The notes: generated from the sequence alone by a model not told the origin. A stretch of DNA of 64,000 bases from Emticicia sp. 21SJ11W-3 (GCF_024138715.1 NZ_CP092074.1:1240001-1304000), one strand, 5' to 3'; numbered from the stretch's first letter, positions 17,572-27,942 are shown. A program made the numbers and translations.

Positions 17572-19893
17572 TTACAACTGGTCATCGTCGGCTGGTTTGG
17601 CCGTCGGAGGAGTGTATTTCTGAGTTGAATCTATGTGATACCCTTCTCCGGCGGTGTAAACACAATCGCCTGAAACAGAGACTGTTGATGGTTTTACAAA
17701 AGACCCTCTTTTATACTCCAGCGATTTGTCGGCATATACCTTCTGAAAGAACATCCCCCATGTAGGCAATGAAACCCTCGACCCCTGTCCCAATGCAATA
17801 GACCGGAAGTGAATAGAGGGTTCGTCTCCGCCCGTCCATCCACCGGCTACCAGCGTAGGTGTTATACCCATAAACCAGCCGTCAGAGTAATTAGAGGTAG
17901 TACCTGTTTTAGCCGCTACTTCATTGCCATCCAGTAGCCCATATCTTGAAAGCCCGCCATAAGCTGTACCGCCCGGCTGAGTAGCCCCACGCATAAGATG
18001 AATCATCTTGTAGGCTGTTTCCTGGCTGATAACCTCCTTGCTGTCTGAATAATACTCTTTTATTACTTCACCGTTTTTGTCTTCAATACGCGTTACAAAT
18101 ATGGGCTCGGTATATTTACCTCCGTTTGCAAAGACACTGTAGCCGGCCATCATTTCGTATAAAGACACACTACTGATACCCAGGCATAGCGCAGGCACTT
18201 CATCAAGCTTACTTTTTATGCCCAGCTTGTGCGCATACTTTATTACATTAGCGGGTTTGAACTGGTTAATGAGGTAAGCACTTACCGAGTTGACCGACTG
18301 CCCCAATGCCTCTCTTAACGTGAGCGATTGGTAACTGTATTTGCCATCTGAGTTTTTGGGTGTCCAGCTGCCTCCGGGCACTGGTATAGTAACTGGTTGG
18401 TCAATTACACGTTCGCAGGTAGAAAAGCCGTTGTCAATGGCCGTTACATATACAAATGGCTTGAAGGTAGACCCCGGCTGGCGTTTGCCCTGAAACACGT
18501 GGTCATACTTAAAGTATTTGTAGTTAATACCGCCTACCCAGGCTTTAATATGGCCATTTCGGGGGTCCATGGCCAGAAAACTTGAATGCAGTAAAAATTT
18601 GTAGTATCTGATAGAGTCCATTGATGACATCACGGTATCTCTTTCTCCGCTCCACGAAAACACACGCATTTTGGTAGGGCGGTTCATTTCTTTCCAGACC
18701 TTATCCATGTCGTCGCTATATTGCTCTTTCAGTTCTCTGAAACGCGGTGTGGTTTTAGCAACATTCTGAACAAAGTTTGGTATTTCTTTATAATTACCTT
18801 CTGGCCCCATTACCCAGGGGTTGCGGCCTTTCCAGTGCTCATAGAATTTCTTCTGCTGCTCTTTCATGTTCTCTTTCAGGGCTTCCTCAGCATAAAACTG
18901 CATTCTTGAGTCAATGGTCGTATAAATCTTGAAACCCTTGGTTTCAATGTCTTCCATATCATAGCCTTCGTTGCCCAGCTCAACTTTCAGCCAGTCTTTC
19001 AAAAACTTTCTGAAATAAGGCGCAGGGCCTGTATTGTGGCTTTCTGGCTGATAATTAAGTGTAATAGGGGTTTGTTTTAATGTTTCGGCCGTGGCTGGCG
19101 ATAGCTTGTCATACTTCACCATCTGGTCGAAAACAATATTCCGGCGGTTTTTTGAAGCCAGTGGGTGGAATTTCGGGTTAAATCGGGAAGGATTCTGAAT
19201 CATGCCAACCAATACGGCGGCTTCTTCCAAATTCAACTCGCTTGGTTCTTTCTTGAAATAGGTTTTTGAGGCAGACTTAATACCGAATGCACCACTACTA
19301 AACTCAATGGTGTTCAGGTATTTTTCCATTATTTCCTGCTTGGTATAACGACGTTCAAGTTTAATGGCGGTTATCCATTCTTTGGTTTTAATAATAAGCT
19401 GTTTAAAACCGGGTATGCTGTACAAAGGGCCTTTGTAGTAATCAATCTCACGCAGTTTAAAAAGGTTTTTAGCCAATTGTTGCGATATAGTACTACCACC
19501 GCCTTTTTGCTGGCCTGTAAATAAACCCGTTACCACGCGCAAAGTACTGCGGGCATCAATACCCGAATGCACTGTAAAACGGGCATCTTCGGTAGCTACT
19601 AGTGCATTAATAATATTAGGAGATAACTCGCTGAACTCTATGGGGCTTCGGTTTTCGTGAAAGAATTTGCCAATCACTTTACCGTCAGAAGATATAATTT
19701 CTGAGGCTACTTCACTTTTAGGATTGTCGATTTCTTCAAGGCTGGGCATTTTGCCAAACAGCCAGAATAAATTGAAGCTGACGGCTATCAGATAAATAAT
19801 AAAAGCAACACCAGCCAATCCGGTGAATTTCCAGATGTTAGCAATAATTTTTTTATATCTGCCTTTTTCTAATTCCGGTAATGTGAACTTCAT
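17572..19893 (-). CDS. mrcA: Penicillin-binding protein 1A, bifunctional transglycosylase/transpeptidase
   Basis: This is a 773-residue class A PBP that polymerises glycan strands and cross-links peptides in the periplasm. It has a cytoplasmic N-terminus and one membrane helix (about 22-45). The GT51 domain has EDARFTVHSGID, GGSTISQQLAKNLF and KQEIMEKYLNTIEFSSGAFGI. The transpeptidase domain has SxxK in PGSTFKPF, SxN in QSVNS and KTGTTSNYSDGWFMG. It has an identifiable promoter 15-50 bases upstream. Length and motif order are normal. Confidence 0.96.
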   Translation of the reverse strand: MKFTLPELEKGRYKKIIANIWKFTGLAGVAFIIYLIAVSFNLFWLFGKMPSLEEIDNPKSEVASEIISSDGKVIGKFFHENRSPIEFSELSPNIINALVATEDARFTVHSGIDARSTLRVVTGLFTGQQKGGGSTISQQLAKNLFKLREIDYYKGPLYSIPGFKQLIIKTKEWITAIKLERRYTKQEIMEKYLNTIEFSSGAFGIKSASKTYFKKEPSELNLEEAAVLVGMIQNPSRFNPKFHPLASKNRRNIVFDQMVKYDKLSPATAETLKQTPITLNYQPESHNTGPAPYFRKFLKDWLKVELGNEGYDMEDIETKGFKIYTTIDSRMQFYAEEALKENMKEQQKKFYEHWKGRNPWVMGPEGNYKEIPNFVQNVAKTTPRFRELKEQYSDDMDKVWKEMNRPTKMRVFSWSGERDTVMSSMDSIRYYKFLLHSSFLAMDPRNGHIKAWVGGINYKYFKYDHVFQGKRQPGSTFKPFVYVTAIDNGFSTCERVIDQPVTIPVPGGSWTPKNSDGKYSYQSLTLREALGQSVNSVSAYLINQFKPANVIKYAHKLGIKSKLDEVPALCLGISSVSLYEMMAGYSVFANGGKYTEPIFVTRIEDKNGEVIKEYYSDSKEVISQETAYKMIHLMRGATQPGGTAYGGLSRYGLLDGNEVAAKTGTTSNYSDGWFMGITPTLVAGGWTGGDEPSIHFRSIALGQGSRVSLPTWGMFFQKVYADKSLEYKRGSFVKPSTVSVSGDCVYTAGEGYHIDSTQKYTPPTAKPADDDQL

Positions 19894-19913
19894 TTTGGTG
19901 TGTTATATGAAAG

Positions 19914-19945
19914 CAAACGTAAACAATTTTATGAACTGATGCAAA
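19914..19945 (-). promoter_or_regulatory. Promoter of the PBP1A gene
   Basis: On the minus strand a -33 TTTG (19942-19945) is followed after 20 bases by the -7 box TACGTTTG (19914-19921). This matches the Bacteroidota housekeeping promoter and would start transcription a few bases before the ATG at 19893. Confidence 0.7.
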
Positions 19946-20167
19946 AGGTTAAAGCCTTAAAATATAGGTAAGGGGCTAATATTTCTAAGCATTTACGTGC
20001 CTATTATACGAAGGAAAGCCTTCAATTATTGTGTAAAGAACCAACAGTGGATTATTAAAGTCGGGAGGGTACATCTGTTGTTTTCTTTGGTCGGATTCAG
20101 TTGATTTATTTAACCTGCCCGCCATTTTTTGTAATTGAAACGGCGGGCCGGTTAAGTTTTTGCACGA

Positions 20168-21466
20168 TTATTTAACTGTGCTTTTATCAATTCTGGTCGG
20201 GGTATCGGTGCCTGCAATTATACTTTGCGAACTTAAAGCAATGGCTCTGATAGTTGCCAATATGTTTTGTATATCAAGCGATTCTACTTCATCATTAACC
20301 GAATGGTAAAGTTTGTCTGAGTCAATCTGGTCGGTTGAAATAGTATGCGCCGGTACGCCCAGACGAGCCAGTGTGGCATTATCTGAACGATAGAAAAGAT
20401 TTTGCTGTGGATACGGGTCCGGGTTGAATGTAAAGGCAGTGCCTTTCAGGTTTTTTTGCAGAATAGCACCAAAGTCTGAGCGTTCAAAACCTGTAATAAA
20501 GGCAGAGTTAATACCCCATTTAGAGGCTTTACCAATCATTTCAATATTAAACATAGCCACTACTTTGTCGGGATTCAGTTGCTCCGAGAAGTATTTTGAG
20601 CCAAAACCACCAATTTCTTCAGCAGTAAAAGCTGCAAAAACAATGGTACGCTCATTGTTTTTCAATTTCTTAAAGTAATTGGCCAAGGCAATAACTGCTG
20701 TTGTACCCGAGGCATCATCGTCTGCGCCATTAGCAATAGAGTCTCCTTCAACAGATTTTATAATACCCAGGTGGTCATAATGGCCAGAGAAAACAACCAT
20801 TTCATCAGGTTTGCTTTTGCCTGGTATTAATCCTACCACGTTAGCCATTTTAATGGCTTCTTTGCGTTGCTTTATTTTTACCGAGTAGCTGTCTGCCGAA
20901 CTGAAGCCAACCACAAACAGGATATTCCCTGCAATTTTCGGATAAGGTTTAGCCAGCAAACGTGTACGGCCAAAGAAACGCTTCAAGCCTGCCAGTTTGC
21001 CTTCATGCACTGCATCAACCAATACTATTTTACTGGTTGAATCATTCATAAACTGGTTGGGTGTAAAAGTATCTTCTTTCCCTACAATTACCACAGGTAT
21101 GTTAGAGGTCCAGTTTACTTCTTCTTTATCTGACATAAAGATATATTTATCTTTCGTTAGCACCTGCCCGTTAATAATTACCTCTGCTTTCTCAAAGCCA
21201 TCTATTTTTGTAATCGGAAACTCCTGCCTGTAGCCTGATAGCCCGTTTAATGGTTTCAAACCTGCTTTTTTAAATTCTTCAGCAATAAATGCAGTGGCTT
21301 TTTCAATTTGCTGTGGGTGAAGCGAGCTTCTACCCATCATATCATCTGCCGCCAGCGTGCTGATAATCCTCTTTACTTCAGTTTCTTTAATGAGTTTGTT
21401 TACTTTCTGTGCCATAGCAGCATGGCCAAAAGCAAAAAGCAGTAGGGTTAGTCTGATAAACTTCAT
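20168..21466 (-). CDS. Secreted M28-family metallopeptidase
   Basis: This is a 432-residue protein with a signal peptide (MKFIRLTLLLFAFGHAAMAQ). An N-terminal part contains an inserted PA-like segment. The M28 catalytic domain shows the zinc-ligand series: His and Asp of SGHYDHLG, Asp of NGADDDASGTT, Glu-Glu of FTAEEIGGFGSKYF, Asp of RSDNATLARLGVPAH, and a late His (LYHSVNDEVESL). These enzymes are co-catalytic dizinc aminopeptidases in the periplasm or outside the cell. It is the last gene of a probable minus-strand operon, 22 bases after the GT2 gene. Confidence 0.93.
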   Translation of the reverse strand: MKFIRLTLLLFAFGHAAMAQKVNKLIKETEVKRIISTLAADDMMGRSSLHPQQIEKATAFIAEEFKKAGLKPLNGLSGYRQEFPITKIDGFEKAEVIINGQVLTKDKYIFMSDKEEVNWTSNIPVVIVGKEDTFTPNQFMNDSTSKIVLVDAVHEGKLAGLKRFFGRTRLLAKPYPKIAGNILFVVGFSSADSYSVKIKQRKEAIKMANVVGLIPGKSKPDEMVVFSGHYDHLGIIKSVEGDSIANGADDDASGTTAVIALANYFKKLKNNERTIVFAAFTAEEIGGFGSKYFSEQLNPDKVVAMFNIEMIGKASKWGINSAFITGFERSDFGAILQKNLKGTAFTFNPDPYPQQNLFYRSDNATLARLGVPAHTISTDQIDSDKLYHSVNDEVESLDIQNILATIRAIALSSQSIIAGTDTPTRIDKSTVK

Positions 21467-21488
21467 ATAGTTTGTTGGTTTTAAGAGT

Positions 21489-22454
21489 TTATTCTCCGGT
21501 TATTTCTTCTATCAGGTATTCGTCTTTTTTGAAGGTCTGTTTTACAAATAATTCGCCAAGAAAACCAGCCAGAAACAATTGAGAACCTATAATAATAGCC
21601 ACCAATGCCAGAAAAAACATGGGGTTATCTGTTACGTTACGGTAGCGCAGCCCCTGGCTGATGTTATACAGTTTTTCGGCAATGAGGTACATTGCCATAA
21701 GCGAGCCGACAATGAACGACAACACACCCATAGTACCAAAAAAGTGCATGGGCCTGCGACCGAATTTATTAACGAAAGCAACGGTCAGAAGGTCGAGAAA
21801 GCCGAAAATGAAGCGCTCGAGACCAAATTTGGTGCTGCCGTATTTACGGGCCTGATGCTGCACTACCTTTTCACCTATTTTTCTGAAACCGTTCCATTTA
21901 GCTATAATAGGTATGTTGCGGTGCATTTCGCCGTAGATGGTAATGTTTTTTACCACTCTTGCCTGATACGCCTTTAGGCCGCAATTGAAGTCATGCAAAT
22001 GAACACCAGATACCCAGCGCGACACCGCATTGAAAAGCTTGGTGGGCAATGTTTTAGTTAGTGGGTCGAAGCGTTTTTTCTTCCAGCCCGATACCAGATC
22101 ATAGCCTTCTTCGGTTATCATTCTGTATAATTCCGGAATTTCGTCAGGGCTGTCTTGCAGGTCGGCATCCATGGTTATTACAACATTACCACGCGACTGC
22201 ACAAAAGCAGTTTGAAGCGCAGCAGTTTTGCCATAGTTTCTTACAAATCTGAATCCTCTTACAAAAGGGTTCCTGGCTGCAAGGCGCTTGATTACCGTCC
22301 ATGACCCGTCGTTACTGCCATCATCAACAAAAAGAATTTCGTAGCTATAGTTGTTATCCTGCATTACCCGCACTATCCAGTCGTGTAGCTCCGGAAGCGA
22401 TTCTGCTTCATTGTATAATGGAATAACTAATGATATTTGAATTTTCGGGTTCAT
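21489..22454 (-). CDS. GT2 glycosyltransferase, DPM1/GtrB-like, with C-terminal membrane helices
   Basis: The start is ATG 22454; an upstream TTG at 22463 is less likely. The 321-residue protein has a GT-A domain (SLVIPLYNEAESLPEL, FVDDGSNDGSW, and the metal-binding DAD of VITMDADLQDSPDEI) and two C-terminal membrane helices (about 235-260 and 275-300). Relatives transfer a sugar to a polyprenyl phosphate at the cytoplasmic face of the inner membrane for envelope glycan or lipid A modification. It is flanked closely by trmN6 (13 bases) and the M28 gene (22 bases). Confidence 0.92.
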   Translation of the reverse strand: MNPKIQISLVIPLYNEAESLPELHDWIVRVMQDNNYSYEILFVDDGSNDGSWTVIKRLAARNPFVRGFRFVRNYGKTAALQTAFVQSRGNVVITMDADLQDSPDEIPELYRMITEEGYDLVSGWKKKRFDPLTKTLPTKLFNAVSRWVSGVHLHDFNCGLKAYQARVVKNITIYGEMHRNIPIIAKWNGFRKIGEKVVQHQARKYGSTKFGLERFIFGFLDLLTVAFVNKFGRRPMHFFGTMGVLSFIVGSLMAMYLIAEKLYNISQGLRYRNVTDNPMFFLALVAIIIGSQLFLAGFLGELFVKQTFKKDEYLIEEITGE

Positions 22455-22467
22455 TAAGGGCAAAGTT

Positions 22468-23250
22468 CTAAAAAATAGTGTAATAATCGCTCAACAGGTT
22501 ACGGAATTTCTCCGAGTAAGCACCTGTTTCTTTTTCATGAATCACCAGGGTTTCTTCTGCATAAGCGGCTTCGGGTGTTTTGCCGAACGTCATGATATGC
22601 CTGAAAACCTGCTTTTGAGGATTATGTTGAATCAATAATCTTTTTGACAAATATAAGGCTTTTTTCTGAGCAACTTCTGCTAGTTGCCGGGCTTCAAAAG
22701 GAGGTAGCAGCACTATAAACCGGCCATCGGGTTTTAATAATTGTATAACTGCGTCAGTTAACTCTTCCAATGTAAGCGTGGTTGCATGCAACGCTTTGCT
22801 GGTTGGCTCGTCCGGCGATTGTAGGGAATTCTGATAAAAAGGTGGGTTGGAAATGATTAAATCGTACCTCGCGCGTTCAGAATCCTGATTTTGTTTGCTG
22901 AAATTCTGAATAGATTGATGTTGAAGCCAGACTTTATGCGCAAATTTGCTTTCAGTAATATTTCTGTTTGCCTGTTTGTAGGCGGCTTCATCTATTTCAA
23001 CGGCATCAATTTTCGCCTCGGTTCTTTGGGCAAGCATTAATGATAATAGACCTGTTCCTGCACCTATATCCAGAATCCTTTGTGCATTTTCTTTTTCAGC
23101 ATAGGCACCCAGTATGCAGGCATCGGTGCATACTTTCATGGCGCACTGATCCTGATGAATGATGAATTGCTTGAACTGAAAATAAGACTTTGGCACCCTA
23201 TACTGGTTTAAAGGGTGCGAAGATAATGTTTTTTGCGTAATTAAGGCCAT
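22468..23250 (-). CDS. trmN6: tRNA1(Val) (adenine37-N6)-methyltransferase
   Basis: The start is ATG 23250 (260 residues); the TTG at 23259 is the only in-frame extension. The pattern FQFKQFIIHQDQCAMKVCTDACILGAYA is the hallmark of the TrmN6/YfiC family. SAM-binding ILDIGAGTGLLSLMLAQR and the N6-adenine methyltransferase motif NPPFY follow. It methylates A37 of tRNA1-Val. It is the first gene of a minus-strand cluster with the GT2 and M28 genes, divergent from aspS. A TACATTTG -7 box is present at 23284-23291. Confidence 0.92.
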   Translation of the reverse strand: MALITQKTLSSHPLNQYRVPKSYFQFKQFIIHQDQCAMKVCTDACILGAYAEKENAQRILDIGAGTGLLSLMLAQRTEAKIDAVEIDEAAYKQANRNITESKFAHKVWLQHQSIQNFSKQNQDSERARYDLIISNPPFYQNSLQSPDEPTSKALHATTLTLEELTDAVIQLLKPDGRFIVLLPPFEARQLAEVAQKKALYLSKRLLIQHNPQKQVFRHIMTFGKTPEAAYAEETLVIHEKETGAYSEKFRNLLSDYYTIF

Positions 23251-23283
23251 CAAAATCAAGAATCAATTGTACTGCATGGCTAA

Positions 23284-23291
23284 CAAATGTA
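23284..23291 (-). promoter_or_regulatory. -7 box (TACATTTG) upstream of trmN6
   Basis: This is an exact TAnnTTTG match on the minus strand, 33 bases before the ATG. The -33 element is not clear. Confidence 0.4.
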
Positions 23292-23348
23292 CTAAATATG
23301 AAATTTGGTATTTTTAACAAAGCCTTCATGGCTTTTCTTTAAAATTCG

Positions 23349-23356
23349 TACTTTTG
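23349..23356 (+). promoter_or_regulatory. -7 box (TACTTTTG) upstream of aspS
   Basis: This is an exact TAnnTTTG match 34 bases before the aspS ATG; no clear -33 box is visible. Confidence 0.45.
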
Positions 23357-23389
23357 CAAAAAAATTGCTAAACATAAACGTTAGACCTA

Positions 23390-25141
23390 ATGTTAAGAAC
23401 GCATACCTGCGGAGAACTAAGAATCTCAGATGTTAATCAGACAGTAACCTTATGCGGCTGGGTACAAGTTGTTCGTGATAAAGGAGGCATTATTTATATT
23501 GACCTTCGCGACCGTTACGGCATCACACAATTGATTCTGAACGAAAATAGCAGCGATGCAAACGTAATTGCCCTGGCTCGTACATTAAGCCGTGAATTTG
23601 TGATTCAGGCAACGGGCGAGGTAATTGAACGTGTATCTAAAAATGATAAAATAGCAACTGGCGATGTTGAAATAAAAGTTGAAACACTAGAGATACTTAA
23701 TCCTGCCAAGTTGCCTCCTTTTATGATTCAGGACGAAACAGATGGGGGGGACGACATCCGTATGAAATACCGGTATCTGGACTTACGCCGGAATGTGGTT
23801 CGCCAGAATTTGCAGTTACGTCATAAAATGGCACAGCAAACCCGTAATTACCTGGACGGACAGGAATTTATTGAGGTTGAAACCCCTGTATTGATTAAAT
23901 CTACACCTGAAGGCGCCCGAGACTTTGTGGTGCCTAGCCGGATGAATCCGGGTGAGTTTTATGCCCTTCCGCAATCGCCGCAAACATTCAAGCAATTATT
24001 GATGGTTTCTGGTTTTGACCGCTACTACCAGATTGTCAAATGTTTCCGCGACGAAGACCTGCGTGCCGACCGCCAGCCAGAGTTTACACAGATTGACTGC
24101 GAAATGTCTTTTGTGAAGCAGGAAGATATTCTGCAGATGTTTGAAGGGCTGATTCGTCACCTTTTCAAAACGGTGAAAAATATTGATATGCCTGAGGTGC
24201 CTCGTATGACGTATGCCGATGCCATGCGTTTGTATGGCTCTGACAAACCCGATACGCGTTTCGGAATGCAGTTTGTAGAGCTGAATGATGTAGCCAAAGG
24301 AAAAGACTTTGTAGTTTTTGATTCGGCAGAACTGGTGGTTGGTATCAATGCTTCAGGTTGTGCAGAATACACCCGTAAGCAATTGGATGAAATTACTGAA
24401 TGGGTAAAACGTCCGCAGGTAGGTGCGAAAGGATTGGCGTATTTCAGATACAATGCTGACGGTACCCTGAAATCATCGTTTGATAAATTCTTTGATGAGG
24501 CCGCTTTAAAGCAGATTGTTGAGAAGTTTGATGCCAAGCCTGGAGACCTGATTCTGATTCTTGCCGGTGATGCAGCTAAAACCCGCAAGCAATTAAACGA
24601 ACTGCGACTTGAAATGGGTAGCCGTTTAGGTTTGCGCAAACCTGACGAGTTTAAAGCGTTATGGGTGCTTGACTTCCCATTGTTGGAATACGGAGAAGAA
24701 GAAGAACGCTGGTTTGCCATGCACCATCCGTTTACAAGCCCTAAACCTGAAGACATACCATTGTTAGATACTAACGACCTGGGCAATGTAAGAGCCAACG
24801 CTTACGACATGGTAATTAATGGTACAGAAGTAGGAGGCGGCTCGGTACGTATCTTCCAGAGACCATTGCAACAGAAAATGTTTGGTATACTGGGCTTTAG
24901 TGAAGAAGAGGCCAAGAAACAATTTGGCTTCCTGATGGATGCCTTTGAATACGGTGCACCTCCGCATGCTGGTATTGCCTTTGGGTTTGACCGCCTGTGT
25001 TCTATCTTTGGTGGTGCCGATTCCATCCGAGATTTCATAGCCTTCCCTAAAAACAATTCAGGCCGCGATATGATGATTGATTCACCATCAACTATCGACC
25101 AGAAACAAATGGATGAGTTGAAGATTAAGACAGTTTTGTAA
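23390..25141 (+). CDS. aspS: Aspartyl-tRNA synthetase
   Basis: This is a 583-residue class II synthetase that charges tRNA-Asp. The N-terminal OB-fold anticodon domain ([28 protein letters not shown]) is followed by motif 1, by motif 2 ([23 protein letters not shown]), by the bacterial GAD insertion (about 280-415), and by motif 3 ([15 protein letters not shown]). The length fits bacterial AspRS. It is monocistronic, with a strong hairpin just after the stop. Confidence 0.97.
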   Translation: MLRTHTCGELRISDVNQTVTLCGWVQVVRDKGGIIYIDLRDRYGITQLILNENSSDANVIALARTLSREFVIQATGEVIERVSKNDKIATGDVEIKVETLEILNPAKLPPFMIQDETDGGDDIRMKYRYLDLRRNVVRQNLQLRHKMAQQTRNYLDGQEFIEVETPVLIKSTPEGARDFVVPSRMNPGEFYALPQSPQTFKQLLMVSGFDRYYQIVKCFRDEDLRADRQPEFTQIDCEMSFVKQEDILQMFEGLIRHLFKTVKNIDMPEVPRMTYADAMRLYGSDKPDTRFGMQFVELNDVAKGKDFVVFDSAELVVGINASGCAEYTRKQLDEITEWVKRPQVGAKGLAYFRYNADGTLKSSFDKFFDEAALKQIVEKFDAKPGDLILILAGDAAKTRKQLNELRLEMGSRLGLRKPDEFKALWVLDFPLLEYGEEEERWFAMHHPFTSPKPEDIPLLDTNDLGNVRANAYDMVINGTEVGGGSVRIFQRPLQQKMFGILGFSEEEAKKQFGFLMDAFEYGAPPHAGIAFGFDRLCSIFGGADSIRDFIAFPKNNSGRDMMIDSPSTIDQKQMDELKIKTVL

Positions 25142-25166
25142 TTGAAACTGATTGATATACAAAGAG

Positions 25167-25191
25167 AAAGCCTCGTTCAGAACGAGGCTTT
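25167..25191. terminator. Bidirectional terminator between aspS and the mla operon
   Basis: A perfect 11-bp stem (AAAGCCTCGTT and its complement, CAG loop) lies between the convergent ends of aspS and the MlaD-like gene. Confidence 0.88.
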
Positions 25192-25219
25192 CTTGGTTTT
25201 ATGACTTACTTATCATTAA

Positions 25220-26254
25220 TCATTTCTTCGCATTAGCAGTACTATCCGCTTTTCTTTTGGCTTCTTCTTTGGCCTGGTTTCTGAAATATCTTCTGAACAG
25301 GAAGTTATGCTTCAATGCTTCCAGATTCTGGTCTAACTTGGCACTGCTGCTTTCCAGATTACTGATGGTTTCTCTGATATTATTAGCAGCTTTTTCGTCG
25401 TGCAACAATACACCAACCGGGCTTTTAGGATTATTAAGCAGTGTATTGCTGGTTTGTTCAAGATTATTCACCAATTGCTTGGCAGATACCGTAGTTTCCT
25501 TCAAGGTTTGTGAGGTGCTTTCAAGAGAGGCTACAGTTTTCTTGATGTTGGGATACATTTCTTTGTCTGTAGCAATAGAGTTAATAAAATTGCCATCAGC
25601 ATTTAATTTGTCGGTTAGCTTGGCTAAACCGTTAGCACCTCTTTTCAGGTCTCGGGTGGCAGATTCAACAGTGGCCACGCTTTTGTTAAGGTTGGCATAT
25701 AAAGCCTCATCTTTCATTAGCTTACCTATTGAACCCTGCCCGGCACGTATATCTGCAATAATGCTTTTCAGGTCATCAGTAATTGACAGAATATTTTTGT
25801 TGTTTGCCTGCAAAGTAGTGAGCATTTCCTGTTGAGTAACGTCTGGCTCTACTTTAAATTTGAAGCCGTCTTCTATCATTTTGGCTTGTGGAGACCCACC
25901 CGAAATCAGAATAATCGGGTTGCCTATCAGCCCGTCTGAACTAACTCTGACGGTTGCATCCTGTTTTATAAAGGGCTGTGAAGTATCTTCTATACTAAAC
26001 AATACCTTTACTTTAGAGTCAGGCGTGAAAAGTATCTCTCTTACGGTTCCTACTTTTACACCTGCAAACCATACATTATTACCTTTTGTAAGACCATTAA
26101 CACTCTCAAAAGTGGCCTCGGCATCAATTCGGGTAATAAAAGATTTTCTCATGGTGCCAAGTGTAAGAATACCTGCAGCCAGAATAATAATTCCTATTAA
26201 AATAAATAAACCAACTTTGGCAGCTATTTTTTGTGACGATTGCGGGTTTGCCAT
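25220..26254 (-). CDS. mlaD: MlaD-like MCE-domain lipid-transport protein
   Basis: This is a 344-residue protein: an N-terminal membrane helix (about 12-32), one MCE domain (about 40-120: ATFESVNGLTKGNNVWFAGVKVGTVREILF), then a long helical, coiled-coil-rich region with repeated SVATVESATRDLK / TVASLESTSQTLKE patterns. It anchors in the inner membrane and binds phospholipid in the periplasm as part of an Mla/MCE ABC system with the two genes upstream. The C-terminus is Lys/Ala-rich. The family call is firm; the E. coli-like direction of lipid transport is not shown. Confidence 0.92.
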   Translation of the reverse strand: MANPQSSQKIAAKVGLFILIGIIILAAGILTLGTMRKSFITRIDAEATFESVNGLTKGNNVWFAGVKVGTVREILFTPDSKVKVLFSIEDTSQPFIKQDATVRVSSDGLIGNPIILISGGSPQAKMIEDGFKFKVEPDVTQQEMLTTLQANNKNILSITDDLKSIIADIRAGQGSIGKLMKDEALYANLNKSVATVESATRDLKRGANGLAKLTDKLNADGNFINSIATDKEMYPNIKKTVASLESTSQTLKETTVSAKQLVNNLEQTSNTLLNNPKSPVGVLLHDEKAANNIRETISNLESSSAKLDQNLEALKHNFLFRRYFRNQAKEEAKRKADSTANAKK

Positions 26255-26257
26255 ACA

Positions 26258-27013
26258 CTATCTCTTTTTATTTTCTATAAAATTATAATCGTGAAAATTC
26301 TTAATCCGGGGGTCCGGATGTTTAAAAACTTCATCGAATGTCCCCTGGAACTTAAAGTTACCATCAAATAAAACGGCCAGTCTGTCGCCTGTGTCTTTGG
26401 CACAGGTAAGGTCGTGGGTAATGATGATAGAACTGGTATTATAACTCTCTTTTACTTCATTAATTAACTGATTGATTTCAATACAGGTAATAGGGTCTAA
26501 ACCGGCTGTGGGCTCATCGTACAGCATAATTTTTGGATTCATGATAAGCGTACGGGCAATACCTATGCGCTTTTTTTGTCCGCCAGATAACTCAGAAGGC
26601 ATCTGATGAATAGCTTGCAGCAGACCAACCGAATCTAGAACCTTATGAACGGCCTTGTCAATTTCGGCCCGCGTCATATTTCTGACGTTTCTTACCAGCG
26701 GAAACTCCAGGTTCTCTTGTACCGTCATACTATCGTACAAGGCGCTGTTCTGAAACGAAAAACCTATTTTGAGGCGTAACTCATTCAATTCTTTTTTTGT
26801 CAGGTGGGTTACCTCCCTGCCAAGTACTTTAACACTTCCTTTGTCAGCAGTTAAAAGCCCGGCAATGATTTTTATCAGTACCGATTTTCCACTGCCCGAC
26901 TTGCCCAGCACCACCATGTTTTCGCCCTCATACACATCAAGGCTGGCGTCTTCCAGCACCTCCCTGTCGCCAAATGCCTTATATAAATGTGCTATTTCAA
27001 TTACTTTGTTCAT
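26258..27013 (-). CDS. mlaF: MlaF-like ABC transporter ATPase
   Basis: This is a 251-residue ATPase: Walker A GKSGSGKS, Q-loop FSFQNSALYDSMTVQENLEFPL, signature LSGGQKKRIGIARTL, Walker B IMLYDEPTAGLD, and switch His in IITHDL. The ALYDSMTVxEN motif is characteristic of the Mla/Ttg2 group. It lies between the permease (111 bases upstream) and the MCE protein (3 bases downstream), so it powers lipid movement by that complex. Confidence 0.94.
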   Translation of the reverse strand: MNKVIEIAHLYKAFGDREVLEDASLDVYEGENMVVLGKSGSGKSVLIKIIAGLLTADKGSVKVLGREVTHLTKKELNELRLKIGFSFQNSALYDSMTVQENLEFPLVRNVRNMTRAEIDKAVHKVLDSVGLLQAIHQMPSELSGGQKKRIGIARTLIMNPKIMLYDEPTAGLDPITCIEINQLINEVKESYNTSSIIITHDLTCAKDTGDRLAVLFDGNFKFQGTFDEVFKHPDPRIKNFHDYNFIENKKR

Positions 27014-27124
27014 ATATCACTTATGGAGTGAATGGGTGAATGAGTGATTCTCAATTGTGCAAATAATTGACATCAGCTATTGAAACCGGGGTTTAATGGC
27101 TAATTCGCTCAATCACAAAATAAA

Positions 27125-27910
27125 TTACCTAAACCAGTTAGTTACCTGTACAATAAATACTTCTTCAATAAATATCAGGAACATAGACGTAACAACCGAA
27201 GCATTGGCTGCTTTGCCTACGCCCAGTGTACCATTACTGGCGTTGTAGCCTTTATAACACCCCACTATGCCTATTGTAAACCCGTAGGATACTGCTTTAA
27301 TAATGGCTGTCCATAAATCAAGGAAAATAATGCTGTTAAATGCTTGTTCAAAAAACGCGGGAAGACTGGTTTCTTCGTTGGTAGCTACATTCAAAAATAC
27401 GCCTGTCATAGCCATTATGGCACAATAGAATGATAAAATCGGAATCGTAACAGTGGTGGCCAGTACCCGGGTAACCACAAGGAATTTAATAGGATTAACC
27501 GCTGAAACCTCCATGGCATCTACCTGCTCGGTTACTTTCATAGAACCCAATTCGGCACCTATACTAGAGCCCACCTTACCTGCACAAATAAGCGATGTTA
27601 CCAATGGTGCAAGCGCTCTTATGATGGCGATAGTTACCAGCGATGGCAGCCACGATGTAGCCCCGAAACTTTCAAGAGACGGCCTTGATTGTTTGGTAAA
27701 TACAAAGCCTGTTACAAAGCCTGTAAGCGAGATCAGTAAAAGTGAACTATTACCGATACGATAGCATTGATTGATGAATTCTTTGAACTCGAAATTTCCA
27801 CTTAGCGCTTCTTTAAAGAACAGAATTATAAAATCGGCTCCATCTTTAAATCCAATAAGCCAATTATCAATTTTTTCGGAGATTAAGTTTTGTCTAGATC
27901 GTAAACCCAT
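27125..27910 (-). CDS. mlaE: MlaE-like ABC permease
   Basis: This is a 261-residue integral membrane protein with about five to six helices and the MlaE motifs (TGFVTGFVFTKQSRPSLESFGA, LICAGKVGSSIGAELGSMKVTEQVDAMEV, and ASVVTSMFLIFIEEVFIVQV at the C-terminus). It is the first gene of the mlaE-mlaF-mlaD operon. A TAACTTTG -7-like box lies at 27943-27950, about 33 bases upstream on the minus strand. Confidence 0.94.
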   Translation of the reverse strand: MGLRSRQNLISEKIDNWLIGFKDGADFIILFFKEALSGNFEFKEFINQCYRIGNSSLLLISLTGFVTGFVFTKQSRPSLESFGATSWLPSLVTIAIIRALAPLVTSLICAGKVGSSIGAELGSMKVTEQVDAMEVSAVNPIKFLVVTRVLATTVTIPILSFYCAIMAMTGVFLNVATNEETSLPAFFEQAFNSIIFLDLWTAIIKAVSYGFTIGIVGCYKGYNASNGTLGVGKAANASVVTSMFLIFIEEVFIVQVTNWFR

Positions 27911-27942
27911 ATTTTATTGCGTTTGCGGAAATTTTGGCGCCT

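Noticed and set aside
25152-25835. 227-codon plus-strand frame opposite the MlaD-like gene
   Set aside because: It is an antisense shadow of a long coiled-coil gene, rich in Leu and Ser with no domain.
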